Shown: positions 32,307 to 39,503, counted from the stretch's first letter. The stretch is 60,639 bases of DNA from a virus (IMGVR_UViG_3300026457_000014:1-60639), one strand, 5' to 3'. Notes: generated by a model from the sequence alone, not told the origin. Made by a program: numbers and translations.

Positions 32307-32419
32307 ACAAAGCATTGATTGTTTACCTGGTGAACCAGAAAAAGAAAGTGGCACGCAAGGATGTGGAATCCAAGCATGCCATCAAGGAATTAGAAAAACA
32401 AACAACCGCGACCTTCTGA
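32303..32419 (+). CDS. Small basic hypothetical protein
   Basis: The 38-residue ORF (starts MNKALIVYLVNQKKK) overlaps the previous stop by ATGA and has a strong GGAGG site. It is basic and helical. Function unknown. Confidence 0.6.
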   Translation: MNKALIVYLVNQKKKVARKDVESKHAIKELEKQTTATF

Positions 32420-32482
32420 TCGCCATTTGTTTACTTCGCCCTCTTGTTCTTCAGAGGGCTCACTGTATTTAAAGCCATCCAT
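32390..32482 (-). CDS. Possible 30-residue peptide
   Basis: The ORF (starts MDGFKYSEPSEE, ends EGRGCLFF) follows thyX by 20 bases. A CTCAACTGC string precedes the ATG, like leaders in this region. It overlaps the plus-strand 38-residue gene tail-to-tail by 30 bases. A GCCCTC/GAGGGC hairpin sits inside it. Weak case. Confidence 0.35.
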   Translation of the reverse strand: MDGFKYSEPSEEQEGEVNKWRSEGRGCLFF

Positions 32483-32501
32483 GCAGTTGAGCCATGGTGC
32501 A

Positions 32502-33140
32502 TCAGTCGTCTGAGAAGGCAGCTTCTCCGATGATGGGAAATTGTTCGCAGAAAATTTTTCGGATGGCTCGTGCAATTTGTTGGTGCTCGAGTTGAGTTCC
32601 ATTGGAGCAGCGGAGATCGAGGTAGTGGATCCACGAACGGAGTGTACCATTCATGAAGAGACGGGTCTGTGTCGATAGTGGCAAAACGGAACGAGCACAT
32701 TCCTTTGCAATGCCATTGCTGACCATCTCACGGTAGAGATGCTCCGAGTTTTCATACAGCTCACTAATGCGTCTGTAGAAAGTACCAAGCATCTCAACAG
32801 GGATGTCATCAATGCTGTTCTGTCTGTTCTTCAGGTCTTGCCTGCGTAGGTGCGGGATCACAGCAGAGCCAAGCTCGCTGGTATCTGCATAACGCTGGCT
32901 AAATTCCTGGAATGAGAACGAACGATGACGCAAGATTTGTGGTGAGATGGCACGTGTTGTTTCAATCTCAACGCACATGTTTGCCATTTCAAATGGCGAC
33001 CAGTGCTTATTGCGAATGAGGTACTTGAGTAATCGTGGTGCAGTATCCATGTTGTCTTGATTCTTCGGGGCTGATACCCGAGCCATCTTGACAATCATTT
33101 CTTCTGCACTGGGCGTAACCCAAACAAGATCAACGTTCAT
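32502..33140 (-). CDS. thyX: Flavin-dependent thymidylate synthase
   Basis: The 212-residue protein carries the ThyX motif R-H-R-x7-S near residues 71-81 (RHRSFSFQEFS) and RSWIHYLDLR near the C-terminus. It makes dTMP from dUMP using FAD, NADPH and methylene-tetrahydrofolate. The start at ATG 33140 is chosen because GGAGG precedes it at proper distance; it overlaps the cupin gene. ThyX is frequent in cyanophages and supports DNA synthesis. Confidence 0.95.
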   Translation of the reverse strand: MNVDLVWVTPSAEEMIVKMARVSAPKNQDNMDTAPRLLKYLIRNKHWSPFEMANMCVEIETTRAISPQILRHRSFSFQEFSQRYADTSELGSAVIPHLRRQDLKNRQNSIDDIPVEMLGTFYRRISELYENSEHLYREMVSNGIAKECARSVLPLSTQTRLFMNGTLRSWIHYLDLRCSNGTQLEHQQIARAIRKIFCEQFPIIGEAAFSDD

Positions 33141-33477
33141 AGTCATCCTCCAATCGTTCGATGTCGTCTTCTGAAATAATTTCACCGCACTGTACTTCAA
33201 CAATGCGGATGTCTTGATCTTGTGCAGTCAAACGATGGACTGAACGTTTGGGAATGTAAAGGTGTGTACCTTCCTTCACCAATTGTACGTGTCCATCGCA
33301 TTCGAATAAGCCTTCGCCTGTCACCACGATCCAGTGTTCTGATCGATGTTGATGACGCTGGAGGCTAAGGCGATGACCTTTCTTGACATGCAGTTCTTTG
33401 ACGAGATAGCCACGGAACAAAGCAGTTTGTTCTGGGGTCAGTGTGTAGTACCAACCCCAGGGCTTATCAACCTTCAT
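33130..33477 (-). CDS. ManC-type cupin (mannose-6-phosphate isomerase C-terminal family)
   Basis: The 115-residue protein matches the type II mannose-6-phosphate isomerase domain: KPWGWY, RLSLQRHQHRSEHWIVVTGEG, LYIPKRSVHRL, VEVQCGEIISEDDIERLEDDY. The His-rich strand pair forms the metal site. It may convert fructose-6-P to mannose-6-P, feeding GDP-mannose for Gmd at 12.7 kb. It overlaps genes on both sides. Confidence 0.85.
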   Translation of the reverse strand: MKVDKPWGWYYTLTPEQTALFRGYLVKELHVKKGHRLSLQRHQHRSEHWIVVTGEGLFECDGHVQLVKEGTHLYIPKRSVHRLTAQDQDIRIVEVQCGEIISEDDIERLEDDYER

Positions 33478-33776
33478 TCGATTTGAAATCCATAGCCTTC
33501 AGCTTGTAGCTTAACAAGTTGATCGGCAGGACAAATCCGCATCTGCGCATGTTCTGTGGGTGACTGAAGGTGGTCCCATTTAATGAGCAGGAACTTCTGT
33601 TTACTGCCACTGCGGTTGGGTTTGATGTTGATACCAACCACAGTGCCATACCGTTGAGTGCGGTACTGCTGGATACGATCCTTAACTTCTTGACGAATCG
33701 CAAAGATTCCGTGTGCCTTGGGGCGTTCGGCAACACGTTCACCAATAGCGTATTGATGCTGGGCCTTAGTGCTCAT
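33474..33776 (-). CDS. KOW/SH3-like small protein
   Basis: From MSTKAQHQYAIGERV the protein has 100 residues, basic, with RYGTVVGINIKPN and KFLLIKWDHL, a small beta-barrel (KOW-like) pattern. Its start overlaps the upstream gene by 11 bases. Nucleic-acid binding is plausible. Confidence 0.55.
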   Translation of the reverse strand: MSTKAQHQYAIGERVAERPKAHGIFAIRQEVKDRIQQYRTQRYGTVVGINIKPNRSGSKQKFLLIKWDHLQSPTEHAQMRICPADQLVKLQAEGYGFQIE

Positions 33777-34116
33777 AGTGATTGCAGTCGTAAGAATCAG
33801 CAGTGTCGTATTCAGGAAACTCAAATGCACAAGCATCGCCCTGGTTATGAGAGCAATCAGCGCATTTGATGATGACTGGTTGAGATGCTAAAGCGTTACC
33901 ACTTAGCAACGCATAGAGCTTAGAGACAAGGATGAGGTTCTGCTGTGCTTCGTTATAGAAGTCAGCAGATACTTCATGAGTTGTAAACCTGTAGTCACAG
34001 CACTCGCATGCCTTGCGGCGGCGTGTGCCATGGGATGTTTTCCTGGATTCGATGATACGTAATCCAGGTTGTTTGCATTGAGGACAGTCAGGAAGGAGTT
34101 GCTTCTGAAAGGCCAT
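33766..34116 (-). CDS. NrdR-like zinc-ribbon protein lacking ATP-cone
   Basis: The 116-residue protein begins with a zinc ribbon: CPQCKQPGLRIIESRK, then TRRRKACECCDYRFTTHE, matching the NrdR regulator of ribonucleotide reductase genes. The ATP-cone that follows in NrdR is missing. Instead a second Cys/His cluster (CADCSHN...CAFEF...CNHYEH) ends the protein. It may be a phage DNA-binding regulator. The leader reads CTCAACTCAACGG. Confidence 0.7.
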   Translation of the reverse strand: MAFQKQLLPDCPQCKQPGLRIIESRKTSHGTRRRKACECCDYRFTTHEVSADFYNEAQQNLILVSKLYALLSGNALASQPVIIKCADCSHNQGDACAFEFPEYDTADSYDCNHYEH

Positions 34117-34411
34117 CCGTTGAGTTGAGGTTTAACGAGTCAAGGTGATAGGCAGTTTGTTCTGCACCAATCAGTCGGAACGAATCTTTGATTAGTTCAC
34201 TGTGTGGTGCGTCGAGATAGAACGCGTTGAGAAGTTGTTCAGCAGTTTCAAATGCATCGCATTTGCCTGTGAGTTTCATCATGACATCAGATGGCATGTT
34301 GTCCACAATCTTCTCGACCAGATGGTGACAGACGCGTTCCCACTCTGCATCTGGAATGCAATCGGCAATGAGTTCTGTTACATCTTTAACAATCAGTGAT
34401 TCAGAGATCAT
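34088..34411 (-). CDS. Hypothetical helical protein
   Basis: From MISESLIVKDVTELI the protein has 107 residues. It is helical and acidic (EWERVCHHLVEKIVDNM). A terminator-like hairpin lies 10 bases before the start, and no Shine-Dalgarno site is seen. Its end overlaps the zinc-ribbon gene by 29 bases. Function unknown. Confidence 0.6.
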   Translation of the reverse strand: MISESLIVKDVTELIADCIPDAEWERVCHHLVEKIVDNMPSDVMMKLTGKCDAFETAEQLLNAFYLDAPHSELIKDSFRLIGAEQTAYHLDSLNLNSTDGLSEATPS

Positions 34412-34420
34412 GAAGAAAAG

Positions 34421-34440
34421 ACCCCCGCTAGTGCAGGGGC
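34421..34440 (-). promoter_or_regulatory. Terminator-like hairpin before start codon
   Basis: A 7-bp GC-rich stem (CCCCTGC with GCGGGGG, one U-G) and 4-base loop is followed on the minus strand by TCTTTTCTTC and the ATG at 34411. It could attenuate read-through into the next gene. Confidence 0.6.
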
Positions 34441-34459
34441 CAAACATTCCGAGCAGATC

Positions 34460-34822
34460 TTAGGCAGCTTCTGCAGTGGTGTCTAGGGGCTCGTCTAGGA
34501 CCCCTGACTCGCGGAGCTTATCGAGCATGCCAACCATAAGTGTGGCGTGTGCTCTGGTCTGTTCCATGAAGTGCTTAGCACGTTCTGGAGAGATGGTATG
34601 GACAGCGCCGTTGGGTTCAACGTAACGCCAGCTTCCATCAGGTTGCGGTTCACCCTGGAGCGCAAGCCGCTCAGAGTTATGGACGTACCGCATCTCAAGG
34701 TTGTGGTAATCCCGCAGACCATCGGAGCTAGTCCATGTAGCACCAAGGTTGTAGCGATTCTCTTCATCCGCATAAGCGTGGAACTCAGGGATGAGGGACT
34801 TAAAGGCAGCAAAGAATTGCAT
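34460..34822 (-). CDS. Hypothetical protein downstream of tRNA-Leu
   Basis: The 120-residue protein has LGATWTSSDGLRDYHNLEMRY and DGSWRYVEPNG, then a helical C-terminus. Its leader (CACTCAACTCAACATC) begins right after the tRNA 3' end, so tRNA processing would create its 5' end. Function unknown. Confidence 0.65.
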   Translation of the reverse strand: MQFFAAFKSLIPEFHAYADEENRYNLGATWTSSDGLRDYHNLEMRYVHNSERLALQGEPQPDGSWRYVEPNGAVHTISPERAKHFMEQTRAHATLMVGMLDKLRESGVLDEPLDTTAEAA

Positions 34823-34843
34823 GATGTTGAGTTGAGTGTGGGC

Positions 34844-34919
34844 TGGTAGCCGACCCCGGATTCGAACCGGGACTTGAGCGATTTTAAGTCGCTTGCCTCT
34901 GCCGTTGGGCTAGTCGGCC
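34844..34919 (-). tRNA. tRNA-Leu (anticodon TAA), class I shape
   Basis: Minus-strand cloverleaf: acceptor GGCCGAC/GTCGGCT (one G-U), short D stem, anticodon stem AGCGA/TCGCT with loop CTTAAAA (anticodon TAA), T-loop TTCGAAT, discriminator A and encoded CCA. The variable loop has only five bases (CAAGT), whereas bacterial tRNA-Leu normally has a long variable arm. Its first ten bases overlap the stop end of the gene at 34910. Confidence 0.85.
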
Positions 34920-35128
34920 TCACTTGGACTTACCTCTACATCAATGGATGTGGAGTGCCAAGTGTGGTCATGGGGTAATGGCTCAGTGCCATACTCCCAT
35001 GTGTCGTAGTCTTCCTCGTTACGAGGATCGTCTTCAATCAGGATGTACTTAGGTGAGTTGTCTGTGATGTACTCACCAATGTTTGCCATTGCCATGGCAA
35101 GCAGTTGATCATCTGTGTAATCAGACAT
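34910..35128 (-). CDS. Small acidic hypothetical protein
   Basis: The 72-residue acidic protein starts MSDYTDDQLLAMAM. Its final codons and TAG stop lie inside the tRNA-Leu 5' end. Near its 3' end a nested hairpin (CACTTGG/CCAAGTG, inner CTCTACATC/GATGTGGAG, 34921-34964) is encoded. A strong hairpin sits seven bases upstream of the ATG. Function unknown. Confidence 0.6.
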   Translation of the reverse strand: MSDYTDDQLLAMAMANIGEYITDNSPKYILIEDDPRNEEDYDTWEYGTEPLPHDHTWHSTSIDVEVSPSEAD

Positions 35129-35135
35129 GAGTTAA

Positions 35136-35169
35136 AGGGGCATCCCTATAACGAGGATAGGATGCCCCT
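35136..35169 (-). promoter_or_regulatory. Strong hairpin before start codon
   Basis: AGGGGCATC pairs with GATGCCCCT, then CTAT with ATAG after one bulged base, 13 bp in all. On the minus strand it is followed by TTAACTC and the ATG at 35128. It lies nine bases after the PcfJ-like stop. Confidence 0.6.
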
Positions 35170-35178
35170 GCTGTGGCT

Positions 35179-36885
35179 TCAGCTATCAGATGCTAGCTGT
35201 TTCTCACGAGATTGCAAGGCTTGCTTGAATGCTTGTGAGTATTGCTCACGTTGCTCATCATCAAGGCGTTGGTTTGCAACACCTGCAATCTGAACAACGT
35301 TCATGACACCCATGGATACATCCAGCTGGATGGTGAAGGTTGGCTTGCCATCAATCATGCAGAGCACAATGAAGTGCTTGCGTTTCTTGATGTCTTCTGC
35401 ATACCTGGATGCAGAGCCAACACAGTTACGTACTGCTTGTCCCCACTGTGCAAGTTGGTGGGTATCCATTGGCTGGAAGAATGTCCAGTCACTGTCATCC
35501 ACGTTGACCTTGATTGGTTGAGGGAACAGATCCTGGTGCAATGACTCCTTACGATTGGTTACCTTCCATGCTTCTGCTTGCACATAGTCATGGAAGTCAG
35601 GCATGCGCCAGCGCTTGGGTGCTTCAAGTTCCTTACCATTCTCCAAGATACGCATGATCATGGAGAATGTATCATTCATCTCAAAGAATGATTTGACATG
35701 GTAGTCGTAATCACTCCATGAGCTACGAAGTGCACCTGTCTCCGTTTCATTAAACTTGCGTAGCATATTAAAGAACGATGCAACGGGCGTGTTCTCCTTC
35801 AACCATTGGATAAGACGTTCGTCATACCTGAATTGGTTGAGATTAATACAACGCAGTTCATTGAAGTATGTACGATAGTGATCAATAGGGCAGTCAGGCC
35901 AGATTCGAATAATGAATTCAATAGAATTACAAGTCTGTTCAAATTCCTTGAAACCATACTTGATAGATTTACGTTGTGTATTTTCTGGACTGTTGTACTC
36001 AGTAGTTGAACGATCAAGCATTGCTTGAAGTTGTTTCTTGATATACGGAGTAGTAATGATTGTTTCAGTCTTGCTTAAACATGTACCGTAAGACGAATAG
36101 CCATAGTCATTCTTCAGTAGCTTAGATGTTGCAATTAAGTTATCAACAGTGAGTTCATACTTGGTCTTGTCAGGTATAGGTTTGCTAAAGAATGCAGGCA
36201 TGTCGAGTGCATCAACAAGGTTGTTGCAACGCAAGCGATCAAAGATACCACGGCTATCAGTCCATTGAGGAATGGTTGTCATCAACTGAGATTCAAACCT
36301 ATTAATTGTTTCATTAATGTCACGTGCTTTCTGGTAGTAACTAGCAATACCCATGGCACGCCAGTTGCGACTGTCTTTGCCATTGATGATGTCTTGCTTA
36401 GTTACTGTTGCAGAGTAAGTAAAGACTTGTGAACCACGACCAATGGTATGTGGAGTACAAGTTTCTATTGTCTTGTAAATATGATTTGGAACCTGCTTAG
36501 CAGCAGCTGCAGTGTTCTTGAATGCGTAGGCGTAGCCATAGACATAGTCTTCGCCTTTCTGTGGGAGCCATGCTGCGTACCAGCATTGCTCGAAGTGATA
36601 AAGGACAGCGATAGGTACAGTGCGTGCTTGTGAAGTTGCCACGTCCACAAGCTTGGTAAACAAACGAATACGCCCTGGTGCTAGCTGTGCATTGATATGA
36701 TCAATAGCTTCTTGCTGATAGCTGGAGCGTACCACATCTTCAGGGATGAGATGTGGGATGTTACCCAGTGGATACTTAGCTTTCTTCGTAGCTTTCTTGG
36801 GTTGATTGTCTTTGACCAAAGCCTTGAGCTTTGGATCATAAGCAAGCAGTTCTTGTTGGAGATGAGAGGGAAGTTGGAAATGCAT
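35179..36885 (-). CDS. PcfJ-like protein
   Basis: From MHFQLPSHLQQELL the protein has 568 residues (a longer frame runs through the pseudoknot). The C-terminal ~130 residues match the PcfJ pattern: WTFFQPMDTHQLAQWGQAVRNCV followed by a YAEDIKKRKHFIVLC segment, PTFTIQLDV and QIAGVANQRL. PcfJ proteins occur on conjugative plasmids and phages with unknown activity. The rest is not recognised. The pseudoknot lies 30 bases upstream. Confidence 0.65.
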   Translation of the reverse strand: MHFQLPSHLQQELLAYDPKLKALVKDNQPKKATKKAKYPLGNIPHLIPEDVVRSSYQQEAIDHINAQLAPGRIRLFTKLVDVATSQARTVPIAVLYHFEQCWYAAWLPQKGEDYVYGYAYAFKNTAAAAKQVPNHIYKTIETCTPHTIGRGSQVFTYSATVTKQDIINGKDSRNWRAMGIASYYQKARDINETINRFESQLMTTIPQWTDSRGIFDRLRCNNLVDALDMPAFFSKPIPDKTKYELTVDNLIATSKLLKNDYGYSSYGTCLSKTETIITTPYIKKQLQAMLDRSTTEYNSPENTQRKSIKYGFKEFEQTCNSIEFIIRIWPDCPIDHYRTYFNELRCINLNQFRYDERLIQWLKENTPVASFFNMLRKFNETETGALRSSWSDYDYHVKSFFEMNDTFSMIMRILENGKELEAPKRWRMPDFHDYVQAEAWKVTNRKESLHQDLFPQPIKVNVDDSDWTFFQPMDTHQLAQWGQAVRNCVGSASRYAEDIKKRKHFIVLCMIDGKPTFTIQLDVSMGVMNVVQIAGVANQRLDDEQREQYSQAFKQALQSREKQLASDS

Positions 36886-36915
36886 GAGTTGAGTTCGTAG
36901 TTGGTTCGTAGTGTT

Positions 36916-36942
36916 GAGCAGTTTAACGTCGTACTCAGGACG
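36916..36942 (-). promoter_or_regulatory. H-type pseudoknot, copy 5
   Basis: RNA sense order: CGUC, CU, GAGUA, C, GACG, UUAAAC, UGCUC. P2 keeps a U-G wobble that pairs only in the minus-strand RNA (it would be A-C on the other strand), which fixes the functional strand. Confidence 0.85.
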
Positions 36943-36950
36943 TGATGTCA

Positions 36951-37691
36951 TTACGATTCAACTGTTAACAATTGAATGTTGTAATGTTTGATCCATTCCA
37001 CCAGCTTTGCTGTGGCTTCTGGTGACTCCAGACCAATGCATCCACTGGTACCGGACTCACCGTTGAGTTTGCCCCAGCTTGGATCTTGGTGGAAGCCAAG
37101 GGCTGAACGGTTGGTGTTGAATAAAGGAATCACTGGTACCCAGAATCCTTTACCAAGTTCTGGATCATCGAATGGTGCACGGGCAATGCCGTACCGATCG
37201 ATGGAGTATGTGCCGATGGGCAGTGGTGATTTGTTGCCAGCAATGTTGCGATTCGCTGTTTGCTTAGAGGCACGTCCTGTTAGAGCAGGCATGCTATCCA
37301 GGACTTGACCGTTGGCAACCAACTGTAGTTTCCAGATTGGATCCTTGGTTTGCTTAACGGTCTCCTTGGTGCGAATCAGCAACAGCTTTGCTGACGGACG
37401 ATTGCGTGCAGGTGGGATGGGTACATTGTTCTTGAATTGGATCTCAGGACGCTCGGAGCCTGGCTCTGGTGGGGCACCAGGGGTTGGTGTGGCATCGAGG
37501 GGTAGCATCCCATCAGGGACGCTGCGAGCCATATCACCAGGCCCTTGCTCTAGAGGTTGTGAGTACATCAATGAACGCAAGTGATCTTGCTGTTCATTGT
37601 GATGAGTAACCATGTTGTTGATGTTGTGGACTGCAACGGCAGATCCAACACCAAGTGCAGTTGAGATGAGTGCAATCATTGGTAGTTTCAT
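36951..37691 (-). CDS. Exported L,D-transpeptidase (YkuD)-like protein
   Basis: The 246-residue protein has an N-terminal membrane/signal segment (MKLPMIALISTALGVGSAVA) and a Pro-rich linker (~residues 60-95). The catalytic-type domain ends in LGFHQDPSW...ESGTSGCIGLESPEA, echoing the YkuD H-x(n)-S-H-G-C motif but with S-G in place of H-G. It could modify or protect peptidoglycan, acting in the periplasm. It is the last gene of an exported three-gene unit. Confidence 0.7.
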   Translation of the reverse strand: MKLPMIALISTALGVGSAVAVHNINNMVTHHNEQQDHLRSLMYSQPLEQGPGDMARSVPDGMLPLDATPTPGAPPEPGSERPEIQFKNNVPIPPARNRPSAKLLLIRTKETVKQTKDPIWKLQLVANGQVLDSMPALTGRASKQTANRNIAGNKSPLPIGTYSIDRYGIARAPFDDPELGKGFWVPVIPLFNTNRSALGFHQDPSWGKLNGESGTSGCIGLESPEATAKLVEWIKHYNIQLLTVES

Positions 37692-37694
37692 TGG

Positions 37695-38084
37695 TTACAT
37701 GTTACCTGGCCCTGTGGGTGCAGGCGCTGAGTAGTATGCAGGAGCTGCATCAAAGTTTCCAGGTCCTGTGCTTGGAGCACGAGGAGGTGGCGGTGGAGGA
37801 GTAGGTTGCGGTACAACAGGTTGTTCAACAACAGTTGGAGTTGGTTGCTGAGTTTGTTGTACTGGTTCTTCTTTGGTTTCAGTTTGGGTCTGGCCGTCTT
37901 CTTTGAGCTTGGCTTCCCATTCTTGTTTCGCTTTTACCTGTGGGTCAGGATCAAGCTTGCCGTCCTGGTCAGGTTGATTATTTGGCATCAATCCACCAAT
38001 GACCATTTGCATGGTGGCAACACCAGCACAGGCGATGAGGAAGCCAATGAAGACTGCGACGCCAAGGATGATCTTTCTTGTCAT
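37695..38084 (-). CDS. Membrane-anchored Pro-rich protein
   Basis: The 129-residue protein has one N-terminal membrane helix (residues 5-32) followed by an acidic coil and a long Pro/Thr/Gln-rich tail ending in GPGN repeats. The topology recalls spanin or TonB-like tethers across the periplasm. It overlaps the SH3b gene by four bases and precedes the transpeptidase-like gene by three. Confidence 0.6.
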   Translation of the reverse strand: MTRKIILGVAVFIGFLIACAGVATMQMVIGGLMPNNQPDQDGKLDPDPQVKAKQEWEAKLKEDGQTQTETKEEPVQQTQQPTPTVVEQPVVPQPTPPPPPPRAPSTGPGNFDAAPAYYSAPAPTGPGNM

Positions 38085-38350
38085 CGGCAGAGGTAGTCAG
38101 AGCGCATCCAGCCAACGAGTCCGTTGTATTCAACGCGATACCAACGCATTTGATCACCGCCCCATACCCAGTCCAATGCCCGGAGGTATTGACTGTTCGG
38201 TATGGAGGCGATGACTGTGTTGTTCTTGGATGGGCCATTGCGTAGGTTGACAGATGAACCAGGGTCCCTGGTACATGTCATGGCCCATTGTGCGTTGGCC
38301 GGAAGTGCGATAAAGAAGTTAAGTGCGAGTAGTGAAAGCCAGTGTTTCAT
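38081..38350 (-). CDS. Secreted SH3b-domain protein
   Basis: The 89-residue protein has a clear signal peptide (MKHWLSLLALNFFIALPANA) and a bacterial SH3 domain: SVNLRNGPSKNNTVIASI...WYRVEYNGLVGWMRSDYL. SH3b domains bind cell wall. It heads the exported cassette and carries a pseudoknot 21 bases upstream with an SD-less leader. Confidence 0.8.
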   Translation of the reverse strand: MKHWLSLLALNFFIALPANAQWAMTCTRDPGSSVNLRNGPSKNNTVIASIPNSQYLRALDWVWGGDQMRWYRVEYNGLVGWMRSDYLCR

Positions 38351-38371
38351 GGATAGGTAGATACTGTTAAT

Positions 38372-38398
38372 GGGCAGTTTAACGTCATGCCCAGGACA
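38372..38398 (-). promoter_or_regulatory. H-type pseudoknot, copy 6
   Basis: RNA sense order: UGUC, CU, GGGCA, U, GACG, UUAAAC, UGCCC. P1 has one U-G wobble and P2 a G-C pair in place of the usual A-U, both still pairing. Confidence 0.85.
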
Positions 38399-38402
38399 AT
38401 GT

Positions 38403-38427
38403 GTTAAAGAGTTAGAACTTCTTTAAC
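38403..38427 (-). promoter_or_regulatory. AT-rich hairpin upstream of pseudoknot copy 6
   Basis: GTTAAAG/CTTTAAC plus AGTT/AACT make an 11-bp interrupted stem with a two-base loop. It lies between the previous stop (38449) and the pseudoknot. Confidence 0.5.
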
Positions 38428-38448
38428 GTATTAGAAGTTATGTGTTAG

Positions 38449-38703
38449 TTAATCATATTCAACGAGTTGCCACTGTGGATCGAGCTGATCAAGATACAGA
38501 GCGAAGCCATCTTCGTCAAGAGGAATCGGTTCGTCTGGATCCAGCTCGACAGTTGCTGTACAAAGTGCTGGAGCCCACTCTTCAGGATCAAGATGAGTTG
38601 CTCGATAGAGTAGGCGCATTTCGTCAACAAGCGCTGTAACAGTGACATGAGTTTCAGTGAATTGAACGTCTTCAATAGCAAGGACTGAACAGTAGTTAAC
38701 CAT
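38449..38703 (-). CDS. Acidic hypothetical protein
   Basis: The 84-residue acidic protein reads MVNYCSVLAIEDVQF and ends DPQWQLVEYD. The ATG overlaps the preceding TAA. Function unknown. Confidence 0.6.
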   Translation of the reverse strand: MVNYCSVLAIEDVQFTETHVTVTALVDEMRLLYRATHLDPEEWAPALCTATVELDPDEPIPLDEDGFALYLDQLDPQWQLVEYD

Positions 38704-38888
38704 TAGCCTTCATCCACGTAGGAATACGTTTTGGTGATGACGCACTTGTACTTATTCCATGCACGAGCACTGGTGTACTCGGCATTGAAACGTTGTTCGT
38801 TAAGTACGTTGGCTTGTGCCCTGCGCACAGCGCATGCAGCAAGATTAATTCGATCAAACAAGTTGATGTCGTCGGTGAAAGCAGACAT
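38703..38888 (-). CDS. Small hypothetical protein
   Basis: The start at ATG 38888 (MSAFTDDINLFDRIN) follows a leader with AACTCAACTCAAATC. About 61 residues, with RINLAACAVRRAQANV helix and VITKTYSYV strand. A structured RNA (38911-38976) fills the gap before it. Function unknown. Confidence 0.6.
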   Translation of the reverse strand: MSAFTDDINLFDRINLAACAVRRAQANVLNEQRFNAEYTSARAWNKYKCVITKTYSYVDEG

Positions 38889-38910
38889 GATTTGAGTTGA
38901 GTTAGTGGAC

Positions 38911-38976
38911 AGAAGCTGGGACTTACACTGCCTCCTTCTGTGCTGTTTGCACAACGAGTACAGACGCCCAGTTCTT
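38911..38976 (-). promoter_or_regulatory. Structured intergenic RNA with GGGACTTAC motif
   Basis: CTGGG (38916-38920) pairs with CCCAG (38967-38971), enclosing a TGTGC/GCACA hairpin (38939-38953). The plus-strand string GGGACTTAC beside the closing stem recurs at 39812. It fills the gap between two genes. Confidence 0.45.
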
Positions 38977-39173
38977 TAGATTAGCTTAATGTTTGGAATG
39001 CTTAGTCCAGTGCCAGGAATACTGACTGATCCTTTGACGCCATTGGGACTGGCGTTGAGAGTCAGCTGGAATGGACCAAGCTTGACTGCTTTAGTCAGTG
39101 ATTTGACACCGTGTTCGGTGATGTTTACACCATGGATGGTGCGATCAAAACTGATGAGTGATTTCTTAGTCAT
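38976..39173 (-). CDS. DUF4236-like small protein
   Basis: The 65-residue protein has KLGPFQLTLNASPNGVKGS and SIPGTGLSI, a pattern like DUF4236 (K-x-G-P-x-x-x-N-x-S-x-x-G...GIPGTGLSY). Beta-structured; function unknown. It overlaps the upstream gene by four bases. Confidence 0.6.
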   Translation of the reverse strand: MTKKSLISFDRTIHGVNITEHGVKSLTKAVKLGPFQLTLNASPNGVKGSVSIPGTGLSIPNIKLI

Positions 39174-39376
39174 TTGAGATCGTCTGGTAGTAGCGCTTGG
39201 GATTCTTCTTCGTCCATATTTGTCATAACAAATTTCTGTCCATCGGGGGCAATAAAGCCCCCTATGAATCCCATACCAAGACGATCGGATGTTTCCTTCA
39301 TACGTGCAACTAATTGCATAGCTTGAAGTCTTTGCATATCCATGGAGTCTGGTATGCGAGGAGTGTTGTTAGTCAT
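39170..39376 (-). CDS. Small hypothetical protein
   Basis: From MTNNTPRIPDSMDMQ the protein has 68 residues, helical then with a GFIGGFIAPDGQKFVM turn. The leader reads CATTCACTCCACAC, the same as at 39779. Function unknown. Confidence 0.55.
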   Translation of the reverse strand: MTNNTPRIPDSMDMQRLQAMQLVARMKETSDRLGMGFIGGFIAPDGQKFVMTNMDEEESQALLPDDLK

Positions 39377-39427
39377 TGAGATAGTGTGGAGTGAATGATG
39401 AGAGTCTACCAGGCTTGTCAAGGTAAG

Positions 39428-39503
39428 ACCAGGGGTATGTAGATAAAGGTTCCTTATCTAATATAAGGTTTACCCCTGGTACTCCCCTGCGGGGGTGCAG
39501 GGG
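39428..39503 (-). promoter_or_regulatory. Two-hairpin intergenic RNA
   Basis: ACCAGGGGTA pairs with TACCCCTGGT (39428-39437 with 39471-39480), enclosing TAGATAA/TTATCTA. A second hairpin CCCCTGC/GCAGGGG (39484-39503) lies beside the upstream stop at 39507. No gene is found in this 130-base gap. Confidence 0.6.
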
